Shown here: positions 35,510-41,921 of the stretch, piece by piece | Layout: every line of letters starts with the position of its first letter | Numbering within the stretch: position 1 is the stretch's first letter | NCBI GenBank assembly: GCA_018303365.1 | Contig: JAGVYI010000009.1 | Coordinates: 1-41,921, forward strand | Direction of reading: 5' to 3' | DNA length: 41,921 bases | DNA from: Candidatus Woesearchaeota archaeon | GTDB lineage: Archaea; Nanobdellota; Nanobdellia; SCGC-AAA011-G17; JACPNG01 | The notes under the pieces: model-generated | The model's input: only the letters and a program-made list of their open reading frames with translations | The model's database searches: none | Told to the model about the DNA's origin: nothing | Translations under genes and position numbers: made by a program

Positions 35510-35990
35510 AGAATATAAAGATAAAAGGAATTTTAGAAAAACGCCTGAGCCGCCTGCAGAACTCTCTGAAGATTTCTGTAAAGAGGTAATAACAAAATAT
35601 AAGGGAAAAACCCTAAAGCACCCAGTCTATGTAATTCAAAAACACCAAGCCTCAAGGCTTCACTATGATCTTAGACTAGAAGAAAGCAACACCCTTACAA
35701 GCTGGGCAATACCAAAAGAGCCGTCAGAAAACCCAAAGGAAAAAAGGCTCGCTGTCCAGACAGAAGACCACCCGATAGAATACGCAAATTTCAAAGGAAC
35801 AATACCTGAGGGAAATTACGGCGCCGGAAAAGTTGAGATTTGGGACAAAGGAACTTTCGAGGCTATAGAAAGAACAGAAAATAAATTTATTGTAAATTTA
35901 AAAGGAAAGAAACTAAAAGGTGTATATTGTCTTATAAAGCTAAGGCCAAAAGAAGACAGTAAAAACTGGCTGTTCTTTAAGAAAAAATAA
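35499..35990 (+). CDS. Stand-alone LigD-type 3'-phosphoesterase
   Basis: 163 residues, a single PE domain of the LigD family: [18 protein letters not shown] with the catalytic His-x5-His-x-Asp arrangement, [28 protein letters not shown], and the Gly loop [15 protein letters not shown]. It removes 3' phosphates and 3' ribonucleotides from DNA ends. There is no ligase or polymerase domain. The start is TTG at 35499, inside the end of the YgfZ-like gene; no ATG exists nearby in frame. Comparable stand-alone PE proteins are known from archaea. Confidence 0.92.
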   Translation: MKLEEYKDKRNFRKTPEPPAELSEDFCKEVITKYKGKTLKHPVYVIQKHQASRLHYDLRLEESNTLTSWAIPKEPSENPKEKRLAVQTEDHPIEYANFKGTIPEGNYGAGKVEIWDKGTFEAIERTENKFIVNLKGKKLKGVYCLIKLRPKEDSKNWLFFKKK

Positions 35991-36007
35991 AATAGCTTTA
36001 CAAAAAT

Positions 36008-37438
36008 TTATCCTTTCGCCTTGGAATAATAAGTCACGCGATTCGAATAAACAGTATAAAGCTTGTGAGCCTTTCGAAATTGAACAATAGCATTAGGTAA
36101 GGTGAGTTTGCCAATGATTCTCATCTTTGAATGAACCATATAGGAGACGACACGCTCTTCTCCAGGTTCAAGAGTTGCAAGCTCCCAAGTCAAGCGTATT
36201 CCGTGAACCCCACGCTGGATATTATCAGGGCTAAGGGTACCAAATTCTTTTGAAGGAGTTACAAGTTCTGGCAGAATATCCATAATTTTAACATGCTCAA
36301 CCCTTTTGCTTCTATTCTTAACATGAAGCATAACCTTAAGGTTGGAAACACCCTGATCGTCTTCTTTTACAGTAAAAATGGATTTACTTATCGTTACTTT
36401 GCGTGTTGCAAAGTAATAAAGTATAACCCCAGCAAAGACAAGGACCAGGAACAAAACAAAAAGAGACCGGTAGTCTTTTACAGCAACCAGATTGAAAGAT
36501 TCTCCGGGAGCAAGCTCAAATACCCACACCCACGAATCCTCTCTCTTTTCTGTAGGAGGGACGCTCGCCCGTGTAAAAGGTTTTGAAAGACTGCTGACAG
36601 GTAAAGAAAACCGTTCTTCGACAATATAATTTCCATTATTTGTTTTAGTGACAACAAATCTGTCTTGGAGAAAGCCATCAAGCTGTTCAAGGCTTTCGTG
36701 AATATTTGGGTTTTTTACTATTTCAAACTCCTGGGATGACTGGCCCCGAAGAGTGTTGCTTTCAAAAACAACAACATCAAGAGCATAAATCCCCGGAGAT
36801 GTAGAAGAGAGTACATCAAACTTAATTGGAATTGTAAGTTCCTGATATGGGAAAATCTTAACCGTTCTCTGCTCTTCAAAAAGCTCGCTGGAGATAATAA
36901 CAGTAGCGCTATCTAATATTGTGTTTATTGTGTTTCTAAGTTTTACATCAAAAGTAAGCCCTTTCCCAGGAATAACCCGCTCAGGCAGGGTGGTCTCAAC
37001 AGAGATAAGGTCTTTAGGAGAAACAACTGTGACTACAAGAGGCTCTTCTTGTTCAACACTTAAAGCCTCAGAGCGGACTATAAGTGAAGTCCTGTAGGTC
37101 TTGCCTGGAACAACACTCGAAAGCATGCGTACAAAGACAGGGATTTTAACAGTACTGTTAGGCCCGACCTGAACAGAGGTATCGTCAATAACAATAGATT
37201 CAATAATATCTGAAAAAGGAAGCGCGGCAAAGGGGTCTGATTCAATAACAAAATTATCCAGCTTTGAAAGGTCGTTATGTATTTCAAGTAAATACGCTGC
37301 AGTCTCGCCTGGAGCAACCTTATTAGTGACCTCAGAATGCTCAACGCTAAATGCAAATACGGACGATGAAAAAAGAAAGAAAAGGGTAAACAAGGATAAG
37401 AAAAAGACAAAATTGAATCTGGCTAAATTCCTCATCAT
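36008..37438 (-). CDS. Membrane protein with extracellular beta domains and a cytoplasmic beta domain
   Basis: About 476 residues from ATG at 37438, preceded by GAGGTTT as a close SD site. Signal peptide (about 8-29, ends VFAF), then three beta-sandwich modules (VAPGETAAYLLEIHND, VIPGKGLTFDVKLRN), a membrane helix near residue 335 (LFVLFLVLVFAGVILYYFA), and a C-terminal beta domain (LKVMLHVKNRSKRVEHVKI, WELATLEPGEERVVSYMV) resembling DUF11. An envelope or surface role is likely. TATA TATTTATATAT lies about 35 bases upstream, so this gene has a short leader. Confidence 0.75.
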   Translation of the reverse strand: MMRNLARFNFVFFLSLFTLFFLFSSSVFAFSVEHSEVTNKVAPGETAAYLLEIHNDLSKLDNFVIESDPFAALPFSDIIESIVIDDTSVQVGPNSTVKIPVFVRMLSSVVPGKTYRTSLIVRSEALSVEQEEPLVVTVVSPKDLISVETTLPERVIPGKGLTFDVKLRNTINTILDSATVIISSELFEEQRTVKIFPYQELTIPIKFDVLSSTSPGIYALDVVVFESNTLRGQSSQEFEIVKNPNIHESLEQLDGFLQDRFVVTKTNNGNYIVEERFSLPVSSLSKPFTRASVPPTEKREDSWVWVFELAPGESFNLVAVKDYRSLFVLFLVLVFAGVILYYFATRKVTISKSIFTVKEDDQGVSNLKVMLHVKNRSKRVEHVKIMDILPELVTPSKEFGTLSPDNIQRGVHGIRLTWELATLEPGEERVVSYMVHSKMRIIGKLTLPNAIVQFRKAHKLYTVYSNRVTYYSKAKG

Positions 37439-37492
37439 AAACCTCTTTTCAAGCAAAAAGATAGGTAGGATATATAAATATTATGGATAAAA

Positions 37493-37568
37493 TGGGGTGG
37501 GCAGGATTCGAACCTGCGATCTCCAACACCCCAAGCTGGAATCCTAGACCAAACTAGACCACCACCCC
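37493..37568 (-). tRNA. tRNA-Pro (GGG)
   Basis: Cloverleaf on the minus strand with acceptor GGGGTGG/CCACCCC, anticodon stem CCAGC/GTTGG around loop TTGGGGT (anticodon GGG), and T-arm GCAGG/CCTGC with TTCGAAT. Discriminator A73; no CCA encoded; no intron. TATA AATATAAACC lies about 30 bases upstream. Confidence 0.93.
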
Positions 37569-37765
37569 GGATGAAAATGAAAAAGAAAGGGGGTTTATAT
37601 TGATTTATCCATTAATGTACTTACAGTTTAATTTATGCAGAACAGGCATTGTTAGACTTAGTTTGGTTATATCCTCAACCTACAAATACAATGCTACTAT
37701 CCAATAGTAAATCTTATAAGCACCAAGCCGAGAATATTACACATGAACGCAGGTTAAGTAAACAA

Positions 37766-38281
37766 TCACCCAATAAATTCATCCAAGTTTAAAAATTCAA
37801 TCTCTTCTCTTGTAGCTTTCAGGTCTTTAAAGGTAAATTCTTGCGTTTCATCATCAAAAGACACACAACAGTCTTTGATAACTTTAATCTCAAAATTCCT
37901 ATCATAAGCATCTTGAACAAGGCTTCTTACACAAAGATTGGTCAAAATCCCGCAAATCACAATTTTATTTATGCCTCTCAATACCTTGTCTAAATTAGTT
38001 TTATAAAATGGACTGATTTTGTTTTTAGTAATAAGCACGTCGGAATTTTGCTTATGCAATTCTTTGATTATTTCAACATTCTTTGTATTTGGAGCAAAAG
38101 CAGAATTAGAATCTTTTTCGACGTGTAGAGTAAAGATTATTTTGTAACCTTTTTTTCTACAAAAATCGATAAGTTTGTTAGTTTTTTCTATTAAATCAGA
38201 AACATTACCAACAAAATAATCTGAACTTTTATCAGTCCATTCGTTTTCAAAATCTACACAGATAAGGGCTTTTGATGTCAT
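37766..38281 (-). CDS. Isochorismatase-family cysteine hydrolase
   Basis: 171 residues. The triad is recognisable: Asp10 in ICVDFENEW, Lys88 in TKNKISPF and the nucleophile Cys117 in ICGILTNLCVRSLVQDAYDR. Such enzymes hydrolyse nicotinamide, N-carbamoyl compounds or isochorismate; nicotinamidase is one option, but the substrate cannot be told. TATA AAATTTAATC lies about 26 bases upstream. Neighbours (tRNA-Pro, Nudix) give no pathway clue. Confidence 0.85.
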   Translation of the reverse strand: MTSKALICVDFENEWTDKSSDYFVGNVSDLIEKTNKLIDFCRKKGYKIIFTLHVEKDSNSAFAPNTKNVEIIKELHKQNSDVLITKNKISPFYKTNLDKVLRGINKIVICGILTNLCVRSLVQDAYDRNFEIKVIKDCCVSFDDETQEFTFKDLKATREEIEFLNLDEFIG

Positions 38282-38404
38282 AATACTATTGATTAAATTT
38301 GAATGATTATAAATTTATCTGTACGAATATAGATTGTCACAAGACAATGTCAACTTGATAGTTAAGAAAAGCCCAAAGTGCCCATAAACAATTCATTTAG
38401 CAAA

Positions 38405-38839
38405 CTAAAGGCTTTTTGTATAGCAGAGGTCTAGAAAGCTCTCAAATACCAAAGGCAAATTTTCAACCAAATCATAATTCTTATAGTCTTTTGGGTTAAT
38501 CCAAACATACCCTTCATGGTCCTCGCTTAGGGTAACTTTATCTGAATAACTAAAACATTCAAAAAAAGTTCCGACAATTTGCCACTGTTCACCTCTAACA
38601 TTTGGTCTCCACTCATCTACAAAGAATGGCCTTCCAATTGTTACATTCAACCCGGTTTCTTCTTTGATTTCTCTTAAAAGACTCTCGTCAAATCGTTGTC
38701 CCTGTTCAACGCGACCACCAACCACGTCAAATTTTCCAGCGTTTGACCCATCAGAATATTTTGAAGATTCTCTAAGTAAAAGGACTTTTCCGCTGTGAAC
38801 TATGAAAGCCTTCATAGCAACAAATATTTTATCTACCAT
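38405..38839 (-). CDS. Nudix hydrolase
   Basis: 144 residues. Nudix box near residues 42-64: GRVEQGQRFDESLLREIKEE with TGL. The REUxEE metal-binding core is intact, but the first conserved Glu of GX5E is Gln48. It could clean oxidised or excess nucleoside diphosphate derivatives. TATA AATTATATAAC lies 25 bases before the ATG. No operon partner. Confidence 0.88.
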   Translation of the reverse strand: MVDKIFVAMKAFIVHSGKVLLLRESSKYSDGSNAGKFDVVGGRVEQGQRFDESLLREIKEETGLNVTIGRPFFVDEWRPNVRGEQWQIVGTFFECFSYSDKVTLSEDHEGYVWINPKDYKNYDLVENLPLVFESFLDLCYTKSL

Positions 38840-38863
38840 ACTAACCTGAAGATTACTAGTGAG

Positions 38864-38980
38864 TTATATAATTTTTGATTCAAACAATATTTTGACGTTA
38901 AGTCCACCCAAATCATTTAAGTTTTGGAGGTATTGTTCATCATAAGTTTTTGAAACCCCCGCTTCAAGAACAAAGCCTAA
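38864..38980 (-). pseudogene. Possible gene fragment upstream of the Nudix gene
   Basis: The minus strand reads LGFVLEAGVSKTYDEQYLQN followed by LNDLGGLNVKILFESKII and a stop, 38 codons with protein-like composition and no start codon; a stop precedes it directly. It may be the tail of a decayed gene. Nothing else is seen between 38840 and 39041. Confidence 0.25.
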
Positions 38981-39041
38981 TTAAGCAAACACCCAAGAAT
39001 GGATGATAAAGATTAAATAAGACGAATTGGTCATGGTTTTA

Positions 39042-39818
39042 ATGATTTTAATCTATATTTTGTTGGGGTTAATTGGTGGATTGCATAGGGCATCCTATGG
39101 GGCTTACAAAGATTCTCCTTATGAGAATTTTTATATTGGCAGATTTTTAAGAGATTTAATAATCGGCGTCTTGGCTGCAATAATCTTTTTCAATTTCGGA
39201 TGGGGTAAAAATGAACCATTACTAATATTGGCTCTTACTTTCTTTAGCATCTCTTACATTATAGTAGAAGTTTGGAAAGTGTTTATTAGATATAAAGATG
39301 AAAGTGATTATAGAATACCAGTAAGAATGCACATTGGTGGTAAGGCAGTTGAATCCCATCTAATAAGGGCATTGTTTGCATTAATCTTTATAGGTGTAAT
39401 TTATGGAATCTATAAGATAGGAATTTTATTGCCTGAAAGCATCGACATAATCTATAAGGGGATGATTATGGGTTTCTTAATAACTTTATTTGAAGCCATT
39501 GGTGGTGGTTATAAAGATGGAACTATTGAGGGATTTAAATTAATCACTTTTTTAAGAAGTCCTATGTTGGGCATAATTGGTGGTTTTCTAATGGCTTTGT
39601 TAACAAAAAATTTAGCTTTAATCCTTCTAGGTCTACTCGCTTTTGAAAGAATCATAATTGAGACAAGAAAATTTTTCAAAGGGGGGTACATGCCTGGAAA
39701 ATTCATACAAGGTAAGGTCGTTTATCAAGAGTGGATGAAAAAAAGATGGATCTTCTTAATCCCATATACCTCGACTTGGATAGGGTTTATTGTGTTATTG
39801 ATTCTTTATTTTTATTAG
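39042..39818 (+). CDS. Multi-pass membrane protein, unknown
   Basis: 258 residues with about seven membrane helices, for example ILIYILLGLIGGLH, LIIGVLAAIIFFNFGW, LIRALFALIFIGVIYGIY, MIMGFLITLFEAIGGGY, ALILLGLLAF and the last WIGFIVLLILYFY. Polar loops carry RASYGAYKDSPYENFYIGRF and GGGYKDGTIEGF. No transporter motif is recognised. ATG at 39042 is 26 bases from TATA GATTAAATAAG; ATG at 39033 is also in frame but too close to it. Confidence 0.6.
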   Translation: MILIYILLGLIGGLHRASYGAYKDSPYENFYIGRFLRDLIIGVLAAIIFFNFGWGKNEPLLILALTFFSISYIIVEVWKVFIRYKDESDYRIPVRMHIGGKAVESHLIRALFALIFIGVIYGIYKIGILLPESIDIIYKGMIMGFLITLFEAIGGGYKDGTIEGFKLITFLRSPMLGIIGGFLMALLTKNLALILLGLLAFERIIIETRKFFKGGYMPGKFIQGKVVYQEWMKKRWIFLIPYTSTWIGFIVLLILYFY

Positions 39819-39917
39819 TTTCCTAGTTTTTTACTGGATTTGGTGAGATTAGCTTTGCCAGAATATAAGTAATTGTATCAATGTTTAAATTTTTTGCCCT
39901 CAAGGCACTGTAGAAAG

Positions 39918-39948
39918 TTTTATATACTATAGTTAATTATAGTTTACT
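39918..39948 (+). promoter_or_regulatory. relBE promoter with overlapping palindromic operator
   Basis: TATA TTTATATA (39918-39925) is followed by ACTATAGTTAATTATAGT (39926-39943), an 18-base palindrome with one mismatched pair, ending 5 bases before the antitoxin ATG. The position fits repression by the antitoxin or antitoxin-toxin complex. Confidence 0.6.
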
Positions 39949-40167
39949 ATGGCAACAACAATACAAATATCAGAAAGGCTCCAACATGAGCTTGCAAAAA
40001 AGAAATTATTTGATAAAGAAACCTACGAGGAAGTAATCTGGGATCTTATGGAAGATACAATGGAACTTTCTGAAGAAACAAAAAGGCATATTGCTCAAGC
40101 CGAAAAGGACATCAAAGAAGGACGTGTGTATACACACGAACAAGTCAAAAAGAGACTAAGTCTTTAA
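39949..40167 (+). CDS. RelB-like antitoxin
   Basis: 72 residues. A short N-terminal DNA-binding region (ATTIQISERLQHELAKKK), a helix (ETYEEVIWDLMEDTMEL) and a C-terminal helix (EETKRHIAQAEKDIKEGRVYTHEQVKKRL) that would wrap the toxin. This is the archaeal RelB/DUF-type antitoxin seen before RelE toxins. The stop is followed at once by the toxin ATG. The leaderless promoter carries a palindrome for autoregulation. Confidence 0.85.
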   Translation: MATTIQISERLQHELAKKKLFDKETYEEVIWDLMEDTMELSEETKRHIAQAEKDIKEGRVYTHEQVKKRLSL

Positions 40168-40416
40168 ATGTTTGAGTTGCTGTATTCTAACCAAGCACTA
40201 AAACAGCTTGAAAAGCTTGAAAAATCAGTTAAGGAAAGGATTATTAGAACACTTGAAAGAATCAGAATACGACCTGTTTCTCATGTTAAGAAATTAGTTT
40301 CATCTCCTTATTTCAGATTACGTGTTGGTGATTACCGTGTTATTCTTAATATTAAAAATGATGAGATGATTATTCTCGTCATTGAAGTTGGCCATAGAAG
40401 AAATGTGTATAAATAG
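40168..40416 (+). CDS. RelE-family toxin
   Basis: 82 residues, the usual length. The pattern YSNQALKQLEKLEKSVKERI, PVSHVKKLVSSPYFRLRVGDYRVIL and VGHRRNVYK is the RelE/ParE fold, with the conserved basic residues Arg in YFRLRVGDYR and the C-terminal HRR..Y used by mRNA-cutting RelE toxins. It is translated directly after its antitoxin. Confidence 0.92.
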   Translation: MFELLYSNQALKQLEKLEKSVKERIIRTLERIRIRPVSHVKKLVSSPYFRLRVGDYRVILNIKNDEMIILVIEVGHRRNVYK

Positions 40417-40497
40417 GCGCAGTGTGGTGCGAAACGAAGTGGAGACGAGTTGCGAGATAGCGTTAACTTTAATAATATGTTAGGTTTTTTGATAAAT

Positions 40498-40905
40498 ATG
40501 AGCATAAAAGAATATCCCATTTGTTATGATAGCCTCGGAGATGATGGGGATCAGCTACATAGAAGATGGGAATTAAATGTTATGGGTACTGGTTTACTGT
40601 TTGAACGTTATGGAAGTATGTGCGGTTGGAGTCAACTTAAACTGAAAAAGAATGGGGCAGAAGTTTACCGAATTGTAAAACCTTGGGGTAGTGAAGAAAG
40701 AACAGAATTCTTTTTCAATCAACCAACAAGAACCTATATGTGCAATCAATTAAGTTTTGTTGAGTACCTCATATCAGTCGCAGAACAAGAAAGGATTCCT
40801 GAAGCCCAAGAATTTGTTCAAGCTGGTTTAGACGCCGAAGTAGAAAAACAGTACAGGAAACATCTTCAAAAAATCATTGATACAAAAACGCCATTGAGCA
40901 ATTGA
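40498..40905 (+). CDS. Hypothetical protein, 135 aa
   Basis: Not recognised. From ATG at 40498: MSIKEYPICYDSLGDDGDQL, then a mixed beta region with several aromatic residues (GTGLLFERYGSMCGWSQLKL, VYRIVKPWGSEERTEFFF), and a C-terminal helix rich in Glu (VAEQERIPEAQEFVQAGLDAEVEK). In-frame ATGs at 40450 and 40477 would add an unlikely N-terminus. The 80-base gap before it is richer in G than its surroundings. A hairpin follows at 40926-40951. Confidence 0.5.
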   Translation: MSIKEYPICYDSLGDDGDQLHRRWELNVMGTGLLFERYGSMCGWSQLKLKKNGAEVYRIVKPWGSEERTEFFFNQPTRTYMCNQLSFVEYLISVAEQERIPEAQEFVQAGLDAEVEKQYRKHLQKIIDTKTPLSN

Positions 40906-40925
40906 ACATAACCCTTGTTAAGTTC

Positions 40926-40951
40926 TTTTCCCGCTACGCAGTTCGGGAAAA
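40926..40951 (+). terminator. Hairpin after the gene at 40498-40905
   Basis: TTTTCCCG and CGGGAAAA form a perfect 8-bp stem around a 10-base loop; TTTCG follows. It could end the upstream transcript, although the T-run is short. The rest of 40952-41081 shows no gene. Confidence 0.4.
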
Positions 40952-41081
40952 TTTCGACCGAAAAGTAATTTTTAGTGGCTCGTGTTCAATCCAGCGAACA
41001 AAGTGAGCAATTAAGAACAATCGTTAAGGGGGACATTTCGTTTCAGTCGTTTCGTTTTCGTAGGGGGCGGGGCGTATCAAA

Positions 41082-41666
41082 TCAAGATTTATTGTGTACA
41101 ATTCTATTTCTTTCTCTAATCAACTTTTGGAACGTTTCCTTAAATAAAAGTTCAGTTTTTTTTGATGGCTCTTTACTCTTAAGGTTTTCAAATTCTTTCA
41201 ATATATCAGTAGGGGTTAGTATTTTAATTCCTTTTAAATTTCGCTTCATTCCATGGAAGTCTCTTGTATTCCAAGTAATGAAATAGTCTAGTTCATTTAG
41301 GGCAAAAGTATGTGCATGTACAGTATCTCCTGTTGGCGTCTTAAATTTAATAGTTGTTTCTATGAGGTTATCTATGAGAGTTGTAAACGAGGTTCCCCTT
41401 TCCATAGGTGGTAATGGATTGATAAATTTCTTCCACGAATTTTTTACTCTATACAAAAGAGAATAAGTTTTGTCTTTATTTTTTGTTCTACGTATCATTG
41501 CAGAGGCTAATTCAAGAAAAGTAAATATTGAAGTAAAAAATTCTATATCTTTATCCTTAGTTTTTAAAACATAATCCATAAATTTCTTTGATTCTACATG
41601 GTTTTGCTCGCCTTTTATTTCGGATGCAACCATTACGTCAGAATCAATATACACATTTAAGCTCAT
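41082..41666 (-). CDS. PIN-domain ribonuclease (toxin)
   Basis: 194 residues. PIN acids are visible: Asp in NVYIDSDVMVA, Glu in FTFLELASAMI, Asp in TGDTVHAHTFALNELDYFITWNTRDF. The last 40 residues are a charged extension (LKSKEPSKKTELLFKETFQK, then RERNRIVHN) beyond a typical PIN toxin. It probably cuts RNA. A small basic gene lies 13 bases upstream on the same strand and is the likely antitoxin. Confidence 0.85.
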   Translation of the reverse strand: MSLNVYIDSDVMVASEIKGEQNHVESKKFMDYVLKTKDKDIEFFTSIFTFLELASAMIRRTKNKDKTYSLLYRVKNSWKKFINPLPPMERGTSFTTLIDNLIETTIKFKTPTGDTVHAHTFALNELDYFITWNTRDFHGMKRNLKGIKILTPTDILKEFENLKSKEPSKKTELLFKETFQKLIRERNRIVHNKS

Positions 41667-41679
41667 TTTATCTTCCAGC

Positions 41680-41808
41680 CTAAAATTTAACCCTCTTTCT
41701 GCGTTTTGCAGGAACTTTTGCTATAAAAGAGATTCTTTGCCCTCCGGAAGTAAAAGATACCCTTTTTCTCACCTTCCTTCTTGCTAAAAAACTAATTCGT
41801 CTTGCCAT
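41680..41808 (-). CDS. Small basic protein with repeated KRVxF motif, putative antitoxin of the PIN toxin
   Basis: 42 residues from ATG at 41808: MARRISFLARRKVRKRVSFT, then SGGQRISFIAKVPAKRRKRV and KF. The unit (K/R)R(I/V)(S/K)F occurs four times. The frame is open upstream to ATG 41898 and 41859, but a TATA-like CTTAAATATC 26 bases before 41808 suggests a leaderless short form. A promoter GTATATAAATC (about 41870-41880) would instead give a longer leader. The gap to the PIN gene is 13 bases. The antitoxin role is inferred from position and size. Confidence 0.5.
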   Translation of the reverse strand: MARRISFLARRKVRKRVSFTSGGQRISFIAKVPAKRRKRVKF

Positions 41809-41921
41809 ATGGTTAATAACTCTGCTTTGATATTTAAGATTTTGTAAACCACTGGACATACATGCGTAAGATTTATATACTTCCTCATTTACATACATTT
41901 GTATTCATTTGAGGGGATTAT

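Noticed and set aside
37569-37765. 30-codon plus-strand frame after tRNA-Pro
   Set aside because: No promoter at a fitting distance, poor composition, no recognisable motif.

Overview
This window reads as a stretch of an AT-rich archaeal chromosome, probably from a small-genome DPANN-type lineage (Woesearchaeota or Pacearchaeota-like; the lineage is inference). Archaeal markers are RNase P protein Rpp30, a NAC chaperone, Sec61-beta, an archaeal-type ThyA with an N-terminal extension, a 16S-tRNA-Ala-23S operon, and TATA boxes centred about 25 bases before start codons, so many mRNAs should be leaderless. The 16S 3' end still carries CCUCC, and some genes, mostly ones inside operons, have Shine-Dalgarno (SD) sites instead.

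Layout. 1-10213 is mostly minus strand: a subtilisin-like surface protease running off the left edge, Rpp30, an orphan gene behind a terminator-like hairpin, a broken scpA (plus strand), hisS, an MFS transporter behind tRNA-His, a three-gene operon of two related helical proteins and a ParA/MinD-like protein without its P-loop, then nac and secG. 10305-18234 is mixed: a sugar-nucleotide dehydrogenase-like gene, a DUF3850/ASCH gene converging on the RNase P RNA, a minus-strand cluster (nucleotidyltransferase, bacterial-type GreA, a dTMP kinase-like gene, a CYTH remnant, a methyltransferase), a zinc-ribbon microprotein, two trypsin-fold proteases, a PD-(D/E)XK nuclease-like protein and an IS110-type remnant.

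18392-23175 is the rRNA operon on the minus strand, 16S - tRNA-Ala - 23S, with processing stems around both rRNAs. The tRNA-Ala gene is interrupted in its T-loop by a 35-nt intron. No 5S gene follows. A 56-codon basic ORF lies divergently from the rRNA promoter.

23330-26596 makes dTMP/dTDP: ThyA, dTMP kinase, and a P-loop kinase/dCMP deaminase fusion. Divergent from it are cmk and a small unknown gene. 27904-33113 holds thioredoxin reductase, an Ig-like membrane protein and a redox-export set (thioredoxin lipoprotein, CcdA, DipZ-like thioredoxin). 33629-35990 is an operon with endonuclease III, a YgfZ-like folate-binding protein and a stand-alone LigD-type 3'-phosphoesterase. Another surface protein and tRNA-Pro follow. 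The right end (37766-41921) is accessory: isochorismatase-like hydrolase, Nudix hydrolase, a membrane protein, a RelBE pair, an orphan gene and a PIN toxin with a very small basic putative antitoxin.

The points I would look at first are the T-loop intron of tRNA-Ala, the degenerate-ParA operon with its paired helical proteins, the cUUCGg hairpin plus U-tract before the orphan gene at 3756-4055, and the basic microprotein sharing the rRNA promoter region. All family calls are by eye; no database search was run.
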